From positions 1-60,725 of the forward strand of contig JAPKMT010000015.1 in assembly GCA_026645735.1 (NCBI GenBank): DNA of 60,725 nucleotides, in the 5' to 3' direction. Both the position numbers and the translations under genes were made by a program. Below, piece by piece: positions 26,798 through 35,332 of the stretch (its first letter is position 1; each line of letters starts with the position of its first letter). Under the pieces are notes generated by a model that was not told the origin of the DNA, did no database searches, and saw only the letters and a program-made list of their open reading frames with translations. The stretch is from Flexilinea sp. (lineage in GTDB: Bacteria > Chloroflexota > Anaerolineae > Anaerolineales > Anaerolineaceae).

Positions 26798-29091
26798 CGT
26801 TCACTCCGCGCCCGACGCAGGCTGAAATCCTAAAATATTCAGGCGGAACCATGGGTATTTCTGCGGTTCCCGGAAGCGGGAAAACGCATACGCTGTCCGC
26901 CCTCGCTGCCAAACTGGTTGAAAAGAATACTTTAAAACTTCATCAACGATCCGAACTGGAAAAATTCGAACAGGAAGTTTTAATCGTAACTTTTTCAAAT
27001 TCAGCCGTAGCGAATTTTGCATCCAGAATTGCCGGTTTTCTCAGTGAAAACGGGATGGTACCAGGAATCGGATACCGTGTTCGCACGCTCCATGGAATGG
27101 CAGTGGACATTATCCGAGGCAGAGCAGAAAGTTTTGGAATTGATCCGGATTTTGTCATTTTGGATGAAATTGCCTGTGAAACGCTGTTAATTCGGGCTGT
27201 AGATTTGTGGCTGGACAAAGATTCTCACTCAACTTTTGAGGCTTTTGTTGATCCGACAATTTCAAAAAATCAAAAAGAGAAATACTATACGGATAAATGG
27301 CGGCAGGATATCATCAACATATCCAAAAATGTGATTTCTCAGGCAAAAGATTATATGCTGCTTCCGGAAAAAATCCGCCAGGCGATTCCTTCTGATGGCG
27401 TTTCCGGATCCTTTCGAATTTTGGCAGCCATTTGCGATATTTATGAATCATATCAATCCATGTTAAAGGCCTACCCGGCTCTCGATTATGCCGATTTGAT
27501 GTACCATGCCTTTGACATCCTACAGAATGATCCTGCATATTTAGATTTTTTGCAGGACCGCTGGCCGATCATTCTGGAAGATGAAGCGCAGGACAGTTCG
27601 TTGATCCAGGAGGAAATTCTGCGTTTGATGACCCGGAAACATGTCAATTGGGTTCGCGTGGGCGATCCGAATCAGGCGATCAACGAAACTTTCACAACCG
27701 CTGATCCCAAATATCTAAAAAACTTTTTAAAAGAGGCACAAAAGACGGTTGATTTGTTCAATTCAGGCAGATCCAGTGTGAGTGTTCTAAGACAAGCCAA
27801 TCGATTAATCCAATGGACCAGTCAATTTCATCCATCCAGCCCCTGCCGGACCGCTTTGGTTGAACCTTATATCAAAACTACACCCAAAGATGATCCGCAG
27901 CATAATCCCCCGGATGATCCCAATCGGATTTTCTATGATCCCAGAAATTACGAGCCTGCTGAAGAAGTAGAAAAGATCAGTAAACTGGCTTATGAACACA
28001 TCCAAAAGCATCCGGAAGAGACATTAGCCATCCTGACTCCCAGCAATGATTTTGGCACTCAGTTTGTTTCAGAGCTTGAGAAATATCCGGTCGATGTCAT
28101 CGAAATTCTTAAAAGCAACCGAAAAACGAGAAACACTGCGGATTACCTGGCAAAAATATTAACCTGGCTTTCAAGACCTCTGAATCAGAAAATCTGGCTT
28201 GACTTATTTGAAATGCTCTTTCATCATCATGCGGAGAATGATTTCTACCTGAGTCCAGATCATTGTAAGATTGCCAGAGACCGATTGTTGTCCATTCAAA
28301 ATGTGGAGGATTTCTTATTTCCACTCTCGGAGGAAAAATTCAGAAGCGAATTATCCGGCTGGAATGATCCGGAGATTGTCATGCAAACCTTTTTCTCTTT
28401 TCGCTTCTTATTAAAACGCTGGCTGGATGCCCGATTTCTTAAAATTGATCAATTAATTTTGCTGATTGCTCAGGATCTTTTCACTTCTTCGGATGATTTG
28501 TCGATTTCTAATCAATTTGGTCGAATACTGGCTCAAATGGTGCGGACCGATCCCTCGTTGCGACTGAACGCATTGGCTGAAAAACTGCGGGAGACGGCTG
28601 CTAATTCTTCTTTGCATCCTGGATTGCAAAGTAAAGATTCACAATTTGATCCGGAATTGTATCGGGGAAAAATCATTGTCATCACGTATCATGGCGCCAA
28701 AGGGCTGGAATGGGATCAGGTTTTTTTAACCAGCTGTAATAATTACGATTTTCCATCCGGAACATTGGATTTACTGAAAAATTCAGGGAATCAAAGAAAA
28801 AAGACTGCTCGGCCTTTTTATATCCGCAACAACCTGGATTTGCAGGCTGAAGCACTCCAGCAACTGGAAACGATCAGTTTTCCGGAACAAAGACTTGTAT
28901 ATATTGAAGGTGAGGGCAGCCAGAAAGCATACAATAATGCTGCATCCGAACGATTAAGGCTGCTTTTTGTCGGCATCACACGTGCCAAAAAGGGATTGCA
29001 TGTTTCCTGGAATACCGGAAGGTTTGGGAAACAATCAGAGGCGATCGCAACAGTCACGCTGAGGAAAAAACAAAATGAGGCCCGTTCATGA
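26794..29091 (+). CDS. UvrD/PcrA-type superfamily 1 DNA helicase
   Basis: 765 residues with the complete SF1A motif set. Walker A is AVPGSGKTHT (near residue 28). RTLHGMAVDIIR is the Ib region, ILEDEAQDSS is motif II (DEAQD), and VRVGDPNQAI is motif III. ITYHGAKGLEWDQVF is motif V and LLFVGITRAKKGL is motif VI. It should be an active 3'-5' translocase. It sits between the AddB-like gene and the nuclease gene with ATGA overlaps on both sides, so it is the motor of a three-subunit complex. It lacks a fused nuclease domain, unlike AddA or RecB. Confidence 0.92.
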   Translation: MTFTPRPTQAEILKYSGGTMGISAVPGSGKTHTLSALAAKLVEKNTLKLHQRSELEKFEQEVLIVTFSNSAVANFASRIAGFLSENGMVPGIGYRVRTLHGMAVDIIRGRAESFGIDPDFVILDEIACETLLIRAVDLWLDKDSHSTFEAFVDPTISKNQKEKYYTDKWRQDIINISKNVISQAKDYMLLPEKIRQAIPSDGVSGSFRILAAICDIYESYQSMLKAYPALDYADLMYHAFDILQNDPAYLDFLQDRWPIILEDEAQDSSLIQEEILRLMTRKHVNWVRVGDPNQAINETFTTADPKYLKNFLKEAQKTVDLFNSGRSSVSVLRQANRLIQWTSQFHPSSPCRTALVEPYIKTTPKDDPQHNPPDDPNRIFYDPRNYEPAEEVEKISKLAYEHIQKHPEETLAILTPSNDFGTQFVSELEKYPVDVIEILKSNRKTRNTADYLAKILTWLSRPLNQKIWLDLFEMLFHHHAENDFYLSPDHCKIARDRLLSIQNVEDFLFPLSEEKFRSELSGWNDPEIVMQTFFSFRFLLKRWLDARFLKIDQLILLIAQDLFTSSDDLSISNQFGRILAQMVRTDPSLRLNALAEKLRETAANSSLHPGLQSKDSQFDPELYRGKIIVITYHGAKGLEWDQVFLTSCNNYDFPSGTLDLLKNSGNQRKKTARPFYIRNNLDLQAEALQQLETISFPEQRLVYIEGEGSQKAYNNAASERLRLLFVGITRAKKGLHVSWNTGRFGKQSEAIATVTLRKKQNEARS

Positions 29092-29930
29092 AACAATTCA
29101 GTCAGACACAGATTCAGGATTACATGCTTTGTCCACGGCGATACTTTCTTTCTCACATACAAAAAATAACCTGGCCGGAACCTTTGTCACCATCATTCCA
29201 AAAAATCGAAGAGAGCAACCGCCAGGGCAAGGCATTTCACCTGTTTCTCAACCGCTTGATTCAGGGAGTCAGTTATAAAGAACTTGTCTCGCAAGTGTAT
29301 GAAACGGAATTGAATTTGTGGCTGAAAAATTTCAAAAAATATAATCCGCTTCCTGAAAACGCCAAAATTTTCTCCGAAGTTGAACTCTCTGCAATCTATA
29401 AGGAGATACTCTGGATTGGTTATATCGATGCTGCTGCATTCCTGCCCGGTAAGATCCAAATATATGATTGGAAAACATCCAGGAATATCGGGGATCCGAA
29501 TGTCCTGGTGAAATCACCGCAGACGCGGCTTTATTGTTTCTTATCGATGTTAAATCATGAGAATTACAAGAATTATTGCGGAAGTATCACACCGGATCAA
29601 ATTGAGATGATATATTGGTATGCCCGATTTCCATCAAATCCGATTCACCTTCCATATTCACCCGAATTATTTGAAAAAGATCTGATTTATTTTAAGGACA
29701 TGGCAGAAAAATTATGCCATGAGAATCGCACGGATTATCCGCAGACGATCCAGCGGAATAATTGTCATGTCTGTCGTTTTCAAACGTATTGTTTTAAAGA
29801 AACCGATTTCGAACAGGATGGTTTGGATGATGATTTTCTGGACTCCGAACGATTTGACTTTTCCGAACAACTGGATGAGGATTTTTTTAGCGGATCCGAA
29901 CCGCAACAGAAGAATTCTGAAATTTTTTGA
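29088..29930 (+). CDS. PD-(D/E)XK nuclease with Fe-S cysteines (AddB/Cas4-like)
   Basis: The 280-residue nuclease has the RecB/Cas4 layout. An N-terminal cysteine (Cys15 in QDYMLCPRRYF) pairs with a C-terminal CHVCRFQTYC (Cys226, 229, 235), the four-cysteine Fe-S staple known from AddB, Cas4 and Dna2. The active site shows EVEL, GYIDAAAF and IYDWKTS (D...D-x-K) followed by the QTRLY motif. The C-terminal 45 residues are acidic and probably disordered. The start overlaps the helicase stop (ATGA). Together the three genes look like AddAB with its nuclease split off; exonucleolytic end processing is the likely job. Confidence 0.9.
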   Translation: MKQFSQTQIQDYMLCPRRYFLSHIQKITWPEPLSPSFQKIEESNRQGKAFHLFLNRLIQGVSYKELVSQVYETELNLWLKNFKKYNPLPENAKIFSEVELSAIYKEILWIGYIDAAAFLPGKIQIYDWKTSRNIGDPNVLVKSPQTRLYCFLSMLNHENYKNYCGSITPDQIEMIYWYARFPSNPIHLPYSPELFEKDLIYFKDMAEKLCHENRTDYPQTIQRNNCHVCRFQTYCFKETDFEQDGLDDDFLDSERFDFSEQLDEDFFSGSEPQQKNSEIF

Positions 29931-29978
29931 GGTTCAAATAACCTGGCTTTACTGTTGTTGTTTTCAAGTCAACCATAA

Positions 29979-30013
29979 AAAAAAGAGCCTTCTTTTACAG
30001 AAGGCTCTTTTTT
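29979..30013. terminator. Bidirectional terminator between nuclease operon and rplT
   Basis: AAAAGAGCCTTC (29981-29992) pairs with GAAGGCTCTTTT (30000-30011), with A and T runs outside, so it can serve both convergent operons. Confidence 0.92.
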
Positions 30014-30020
30014 GCTTTAT

Positions 30021-30371
30021 TTACGCAGTTTTCGCTAATTCAACAATTTTGGAGAATGCCTGCAGGTCACGAACTGCCACATCAGCCAACATCTTTCGAT
30101 TCAAACTGATATTGTTCTTTTTCAGACCGGAAATCAGGCGGCTGTAAGAAATTCCATTCAAGCGAGCTGCAGCATTGATTCTGGTAATCCAAAGCTTCCG
30201 CAGATCACGTCTCCGTGTTCGACGATCGCGATATGCATACCACAAACTTGCCAGCATCGCTTCATTGGCGCGGCGATACAATTTATGACGAGTGGCATGA
30301 TAGCCCTCGTTCATTTTCAATAATTTTTTGTGACGGCGATGTCCCTGAGGACCACCTTTTACACGTGCCAT
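30021..30371 (-). CDS. rplT: 50S ribosomal protein L20
   Basis: A 116-residue 23S rRNA-binding early assembly protein. It shows the usual basic N-terminus (MARVKGG, HRRHKKLLK) and the globular C-terminus with LWITRINAAARLNGISYS. It is the last gene of infC-rpmI-rplT. A terminator follows 8 nt after the stop. Confidence 0.98.
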   Translation of the reverse strand: MARVKGGPQGHRRHKKLLKMNEGYHATRHKLYRRANEAMLASLWYAYRDRRTRRRDLRKLWITRINAAARLNGISYSRLISGLKKNNISLNRKMLADVAVRDLQAFSKIVELAKTA

Positions 30372-30458
30372 AAATAACTCCTTTGCTTCCCCCGGGCGTC
30401 AACCACGAAAAGTGATTTGTTGTGTACACCCGACAGTTGCACTAAAAAATGAATACGA

Positions 30459-30689
30459 TTACTTCTCCATGAATGGAGCAAGACGTTTGATGCGTTGAAT
30501 GATTTTCTTTCCTTCAACCACAATTGTCTCAGACAAAAGCGCTTTGGTTCGATCAGAGGTGCGACGGCGGAAATGGCTTTTCCCACCTTTCGTCCGAACT
30601 ACAACGCCGGACCCTGTCATGCGGAAACGTTTTGATGTCGCCTTATGGGTCTTTAGTTTAAATTTACCTACTGTTTGTTTGCGTGGCAC
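30459..30689 (-). CDS. rpmI: 50S ribosomal protein L35
   Basis: About 76 residues. The core KLKTHKATSKRFRMTGSG is the L35 signature. I chose the GTG at 30689 because AAGGAG lies 7 nt upstream; the frame is open further to 30722 without a ribosome site. Compared with the common L35 that begins MPKMKTHK, this one carries a few extra N-terminal residues (VPRKQTVGKF). It lies between infC and rplT in the standard order. Confidence 0.96.
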   Translation of the reverse strand: MPRKQTVGKFKLKTHKATSKRFRMTGSGVVVRTKGGKSHFRRRTSDRTKALLSETIVVEGKKIIQRIKRLAPFMEK

Positions 30690-30783
30690 AACGAAACTCC
30701 TTACAACAAAATTCAATGGCACTCAAAATCGCTGCCATTCGATTAGCGGGCTAATTATACACTATTTTTAATTTTCAGAAATT

Positions 30784-31431
30784 TTATGATTCAGAATCGG
30801 ATGCTTCGTCTTCGTCATCATCCTCGTCATCGAAATCTTCCTCTGATTCATCAGATTCTTCTTCCATAACAGGTTGAATTTCTCCGGATTCGATGGCAGC
30901 TTTCCGTTTGGCGATTTTCTTCGCATTCGGCATCAGAAGCATGCTCATCACACGGCCTTCAATTCCCGGAGCTTGTTCAATAGATGCGATATCACTTAAC
31001 TCTTCGGCAATTTCTTTTAAATCTTCGAGCGCCAACTCCGGATATGAAATTTCACGGCCGCGAAAACGAATCGTTACACGGACTTTCATCCCGCCTTCCA
31101 ACCAGCGGCGTGCATCGCGTGTCTTAAATCCACGATGATGCTCATTGGTCTTTGGCCGAAGACGAATTTCTTTAATTTCAATTTTTGTTTGGGCTTTTCG
31201 CGCTTCTTTTTCTTTCTTTGTTCTCTCGTAAAGAAATTTTCCAAAGTCCATTACACGACATACTGGAGGATTTGCATTTGGAGAGACTTCAACGAGATCC
31301 AATTCAGCTTCCCGCGCGATTTGTAATGCTTCACGGGTTGAAATTACGCCCAGATTTTCACCTTTATGATCGATAACACGAACTTCAGGGATTCTGATAG
31401 TTTCATTAACACGAAAATCTTGTGTACTTAT
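30784..31431 (-). CDS. infC: Translation initiation factor IF-3, probable AUA start
   Basis: About 215 residues. The IF3 N domain begins DFRVNETIRIPEVRVID, the linker is KEKEARKAQ, and the C domain has GMKVRVTIRFRGREIS. A strongly acidic tail (about 30 residues of Asp/Glu/Ser) ends the protein. No ATG, GTG or TTG stands at the expected start. Instead AAGGAG is followed by CTACC and then ATA AGT ACA, so the start is most likely ATA at 31429-31431. Rare AUU-type starts on infC are known to allow IF3 autoregulation. The open frame upstream to 31560 runs into the repeat copy H and is not IF3-like. Confidence 0.9.
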   Translation of the reverse strand: MSTQDFRVNETIRIPEVRVIDHKGENLGVISTREALQIAREAELDLVEVSPNANPPVCRVMDFGKFLYERTKKEKEARKAQTKIEIKEIRLRPKTNEHHRGFKTRDARRWLEGGMKVRVTIRFRGREISYPELALEDLKEIAEELSDIASIEQAPGIEGRVMSMLLMPNAKKIAKRKAAIESGEIQPVMEEESDESEEDFDDEDDDEDEASDSES

Positions 31432-31524
31432 GGTAGCTCCTTCCTTCTTTTCGGAAAAATCTCTTAGTTTCCGAACGAATACCGAATAAAATATACCACA
31501 CCCATCTGCTTTTGACAACCAACC

Positions 31525-31648
31525 CAGCGATTCGGAGTATAAACTTGCTATTCGAATCAATCTGGTAAAACCTGTTGTTGTGATGATTTTGCGCAGAGCG
31601 CAAAATCATCACAACAACAAAGAATCCTCCCCATATTTCGAATTGCTG
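31525..31648 (-). repeat. Hairpin element, copy H
   Basis: A 22-bp perfect stem (31573-31594 and 31598-31619, loop AGA, GCGC closing) and a good left terminus at its right side (CATATTTCGAATTGCTG). The opposite end is diverged (two terminus-like motifs at 31525 and about 31543), and no clear flanking duplication is seen. It lies directly upstream of infC. Confidence 0.88.
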
Positions 31649-31810
31649 AATATTTCAAAATTGAATACGTTGCAGTGTTGTTTTTATGCTTTGAACAAAA
31701 AAACTGTAACACACATTTTTATTTTTCGAAAGGCCGATTAAAACTGAAAATTGTGTAACTCCAATAGATCAAATCATGGAAAGGAAAGGAATTCACAGAG
31801 ACGATCCAGT

Positions 31811-33976
31811 TCATGGCTGGATTACAGGAGAGATCCTTTCGAAAGCAGCAGATCGTGCCGGAGAATCAACAGTATCGCGGAATAAAATCTCCCATAAATT
31901 TTTAAAATATTCCCAGGTGATATGCGGCTCAATGCTGGCATCGATTGTCCATTGCGCAGCCAGTTCCCACTTTTCGCTCATCGCAGCTGCACGAATAAAA
32001 GGAGTCATCTCAACCGGTTTCAGCATAGTATATCCGTTCTCAACCGCTTCTTCATGCAACCGAATAACAGTTTCGTAATCGTTGAGATCCACAGCCAGCG
32101 CTGCTTTTTGATAGTAATAACACCAGTCATGGCGAAAATCCGAGCCAAATATTTCTGGCGGCATTTGATAATCAGAGTCATAGAGAATCCTGCTCTTATT
32201 CTGATAAGGAATCAACTCTTTCATCTTTGGATTAATGTAAGGATTTTTCAAATCGGCTTCATCCAGCAGCCATAGGCACCGATCCCATTCGGGCTTTGTG
32301 ATCACCACCGAATCTTTTGAATCCATGCTTGTTTCAAACATTTTTGTCTTATATCCAAGCGGCAGCCCTTGACGGATCTCCTGCCAGAAATCCTTTCCGT
32401 CCATATTGAAATACCAGTATGCAGTCGGCTTATGACCCGTATTCTTGCCATACATCTCAAAAACCATGCCTCCATCAGCCCATCCGCCCATATAGGAAGC
32501 GATAATTGCATCTCCCAGAACAGCTGTGTTTTCTTTGAGATCCGGAACCCTCCATTTCAACTGCCATTGAAATTTTTGCTGCGACTCCCAGGCGTATCGG
32601 TAATTGGCTGAATTTTGAATCTGGAAAAATGTGCTGATTCCACACAATACTGCCAGAATCAGAATCTTTTTGACATTCCCGTTCAAGCAAGTCGCTGCAG
32701 CCGCCGCGAGTGAAAGCGAGATACCCCAAAAACTGGGAATCAAAAAACGATCATGGTATAAAAATGTTGCAGAAGGCGTCTTATCAATCGCAATACCCGG
32801 GAGAAAACCGAGAACTGCCGCAGTGATTCCCAATACAAAGATCTCTCTGGAATCGGTTGTATCCGGAAACAATGGTTTCTTCTTTCGTATCCGGAACAAG
32901 ATCAGGAAAAGCAATGCAGTGATCAGCAAACCAACCGCACATGCCGCCTGTGTATTCTTTTTGGTCAGGTCAAAATTTGCCGGATTGATACTGCGGTACC
33001 AGATTCCCCAAACAGATTCAGTACCGTACTGTAGAATCCTTTGAATCACAAACACAAGCATGGAAAGCACACCATCGGTCTGCTGCAATATTTCCAATTC
33101 ATTCCGGTCATGAATCAGTTTTGGCATGATAAAGAAACGATAGAAGAAATATGCGAAAAAGATCAATAAAAATGGCAATTCGTAAAGAATCGTTTTTTGA
33201 ATCCGCTTTTTAACTGCCAATTTTTGGGAACGAAGCGCGAACCATATAATACCTATACGCAATATTTCAAGCGTCAGATAATATTCGGTCACCAGCAGTT
33301 GAAATGCGCTCAATATGGCAGAAATCAGTAGAAGCGGAATCCTCTTTCGTATATTCTGTGTTTGAATCGCTGCCGCGGTGAGCAGAAAAGAACCAAGAAT
33401 CACCGGATACTGCATCCAAATCTGATTGTATGTGATACAAAGCGCCTGATGTTTAAAAAATGGAAAGATCGAAAATAAGATGGCAGAAATTGCGGCAATT
33501 TCTTTGCGTTCAGGCCAAATGCGGCGTATTAATGCCCAACTGATCACACCAGCCAGAAAACGCCAAAAGAGTGAATAGATTTGCCAGGCAATCTTACTGG
33601 TTCCGGCAATCTTAAAATCCATTGACAGCACCCACGCCATAATAACTGGTCGGCTGTCATTGATGGAATAATCCAACAGCGCCTGATAACCGCCCTGATC
33701 ATATCCGGAAAGACTCACCCAGTCATCCAGATAAAAACCGACTTGCGGTAATTGTATAGCCCAGGTGCAGATCATAATCACCAAAAGAAGAACAGGAAAC
33801 CAACGACCTAATAATAATTTTTCACTTAATTTCATTGTTTTCAGTCTTGCTCCGAAAGTCAAAGCGGAAATATTTTTACATTTTGATATGTTTTTCGCAG
33901 AAACCGATAATTTTTCAATTTTTTTTACACGATCAGCAGCCGTCGAAAAACGTTTTTTACAGCTCAACAAAATCAA
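31811..33976 (-). CDS. Polytopic membrane protein, probable GT-C-like glycosyltransferase
   Basis: Up to 721 residues with about ten hydrophobic segments between residues 60 and 460 and a C-terminal soluble part (about 480-721). Near the first long loop is the acidic motif FYLDDWVSL, reminiscent of the Asp-containing first loop of GT-C enzymes that use polyprenyl-phosphate sugars. The frame begins with TTG overlapping the GT2 stop by 4 bp (33973-33976), but ATG 33835 (residue 48) just before the first helix is a plausible start. As the last gene of the amino-sugar cassette, downstream of a polyprenyl-phosphate-type GT2, it may transfer the lipid-linked sugar. This role is inference. Confidence 0.7.
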   Translation of the reverse strand: MILLSCKKRFSTAADRVKKIEKLSVSAKNISKCKNISALTFGARLKTMKLSEKLLLGRWFPVLLLVIMICTWAIQLPQVGFYLDDWVSLSGYDQGGYQALLDYSINDSRPVIMAWVLSMDFKIAGTSKIAWQIYSLFWRFLAGVISWALIRRIWPERKEIAAISAILFSIFPFFKHQALCITYNQIWMQYPVILGSFLLTAAAIQTQNIRKRIPLLLISAILSAFQLLVTEYYLTLEILRIGIIWFALRSQKLAVKKRIQKTILYELPFLLIFFAYFFYRFFIMPKLIHDRNELEILQQTDGVLSMLVFVIQRILQYGTESVWGIWYRSINPANFDLTKKNTQAACAVGLLITALLFLILFRIRKKKPLFPDTTDSREIFVLGITAAVLGFLPGIAIDKTPSATFLYHDRFLIPSFWGISLSLAAAAATCLNGNVKKILILAVLCGISTFFQIQNSANYRYAWESQQKFQWQLKWRVPDLKENTAVLGDAIIASYMGGWADGGMVFEMYGKNTGHKPTAYWYFNMDGKDFWQEIRQGLPLGYKTKMFETSMDSKDSVVITKPEWDRCLWLLDEADLKNPYINPKMKELIPYQNKSRILYDSDYQMPPEIFGSDFRHDWCYYYQKAALAVDLNDYETVIRLHEEAVENGYTMLKPVEMTPFIRAAAMSEKWELAAQWTIDASIEPHITWEYFKNLWEILFRDTVDSPARSAAFERISPVIQP

Positions 33977-34926
33977 TTCGAAATCAAATCTTTCTTTTTT
34001 GAATTTTCTTCAATGATGTATGGCGGACGGTTTCGGGCGGCATCAAACATACGCCACAAATACTCGCCCAGTACGCCAAGCGAAAGCATAACGATTCCGA
34101 ATCCACCTAAAAGTAAGATTGCCAGCGTTGTATATCCCGTAACCGGAATTTTTCCGCTTAGTTTGTTTACTAACAGATAAATCATCCAGATGAATGCGCC
34201 AAAAAACATCAATACACCAATGGATGAAATAAAACGGATTGGAAAATAGGAAAAGCCCAATAATGAATCGACGACCAGTTTGTATTTCTTGCCAAGTGTC
34301 CAACGTGACTTCCCTATATTGCGTTTTTTTCGCGTATAACGAACTTCTGCTCTTCGGAACCCGCTCCAAAGAATTTGTCCGGTTAAAGCCGTATTCTTTT
34401 CTTCCATCAGATTCAGAACATCAATGACTTTTCTGTCAATTAAATAGCAGTCAAATCCGTTTTGGGGCATTTCTTTTAGCGCCATTTTCTGAACAAGGAA
34501 ATAATAAGTGTTGGCAAAGAACCGCTGAAGAAAACCATCCTCTCTGCCCTCTCGTACTGCCAGAACTACTTTATTTCCTTCGAGATATTTTTCAATCATC
34601 GCAAGAATCATTTCGGATGGTTCCTGCAAATCTGCTGCCTTCATGGTCGCACAGCAACCGCTGCATACAGAAAGTCCGGCTAAAACTGCAGCATGCGATC
34701 CAAAATTTCTGGAAAGCCGCAAATTTATAATTTTTTCATCTTTTTCAGCCAGCATTGTCATCTTTTGAAAGGACTGATCCCCGGAACCATCATCAACAAA
34801 AATAATTTCATAATCGAAATCGTACTGAACAAGACGATCCAGAACTTTTTCTTTCAGATCCGAATATAACGGGAAAAGGTTTTCTTCATTAAAATAAACC
34901 GGAATAATAATGGATATTTTTCTCAT
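33973..34926 (-). CDS. GtrB/DPM1-type family 2 glycosyltransferase
   Basis: 317 residues. A GT-A domain (1-215) has ISIIIPVYFNEENL, the nucleotide-binding VDDGSGDQS and a Lys-Ala-Ala-Asp-Leu-Gln block in place of the usual DADLQ-type metal motif, followed by basic RKKRNIGKSRWTL. Two C-terminal membrane helices (about 230-255 and 265-290) follow. Relatives attach a sugar from a nucleotide donor to undecaprenyl phosphate. It is adjacent (1 nt) to the ketoisomerase gene and overlaps the membrane-protein gene, so it probably uses the dTDP-amino sugar made by this operon. Confidence 0.88.
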   Translation of the reverse strand: MRKISIIIPVYFNEENLFPLYSDLKEKVLDRLVQYDFDYEIIFVDDGSGDQSFQKMTMLAEKDEKIINLRLSRNFGSHAAVLAGLSVCSGCCATMKAADLQEPSEMILAMIEKYLEGNKVVLAVREGREDGFLQRFFANTYYFLVQKMALKEMPQNGFDCYLIDRKVIDVLNLMEEKNTALTGQILWSGFRRAEVRYTRKKRNIGKSRWTLGKKYKLVVDSLLGFSYFPIRFISSIGVLMFFGAFIWMIYLLVNKLSGKIPVTGYTTLAILLLGGFGIVMLSLGVLGEYLWRMFDAARNRPPYIIEENSKKKDLISN

Positions 34927-35328
34927 TTACTGATTAACCTCCGCATAGTAAACACCTTTATCCCGGATATATTCTTCAGGATCATATAACTCGCTGCAGA
35001 GCACCAACAGGACTGAATCATCAGAAAAATCATACATTTCTTTCCAGACCATTTTCGGAATATATACTCCCACATGTGCACGATTCAGATCAAATATTTC
35101 GGTGGAGTTGCCGTAATCGACTCGAACTTTTGATGTTCCGCTGACATTGATCAGCATGAATTCACTCTTTCGATTGGCATGATTTCCTCTCAGAATATCA
35201 CGCTGACTTCCATAAATATAAAAAACGCGTTTTATCGTGAATGGGACATCAATATTTTCCTCAATCACAACAAGGTATCCTTTTTCATCGCCATGTTGAA
35301 TCAATTCGATCAGCTTCGCTTTTTCCAT
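34927..35328 (-). CDS. dTDP-4-oxo-6-deoxyhexose 3,4-ketoisomerase (FdtA/QdtA-like cupin)
   Basis: The 133-residue single-domain cupin matches the FdtA/QdtA/WxcM-C family. It moves the keto group of dTDP-4-keto-6-deoxyglucose from C4 to C3. The signatures are GYLVVIEENIDVPFTIKRVFYIY, RGNHANRKSEFMLINVSG and YIPKMVWKEM. Whether the galacto (Fdt) or gluco (Qdt) configuration results cannot be told by eye. It is followed by the GT2 and preceded by the matching aminotransferase with a 4-nt gap. Confidence 0.88.
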   Translation of the reverse strand: MEKAKLIELIQHGDEKGYLVVIEENIDVPFTIKRVFYIYGSQRDILRGNHANRKSEFMLINVSGTSKVRVDYGNSTEIFDLNRAHVGVYIPKMVWKEMYDFSDDSVLLVLCSELYDPEEYIRDKGVYYAEVNQ

Positions 35329-35332
35329 AAGG

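Noticed and set aside
31432..31560. N-terminal extension of IF3 to position 31560
   Set aside because: The 43 extra codons are not IF3-like, start inside the mobile repeat and have no ribosome site.
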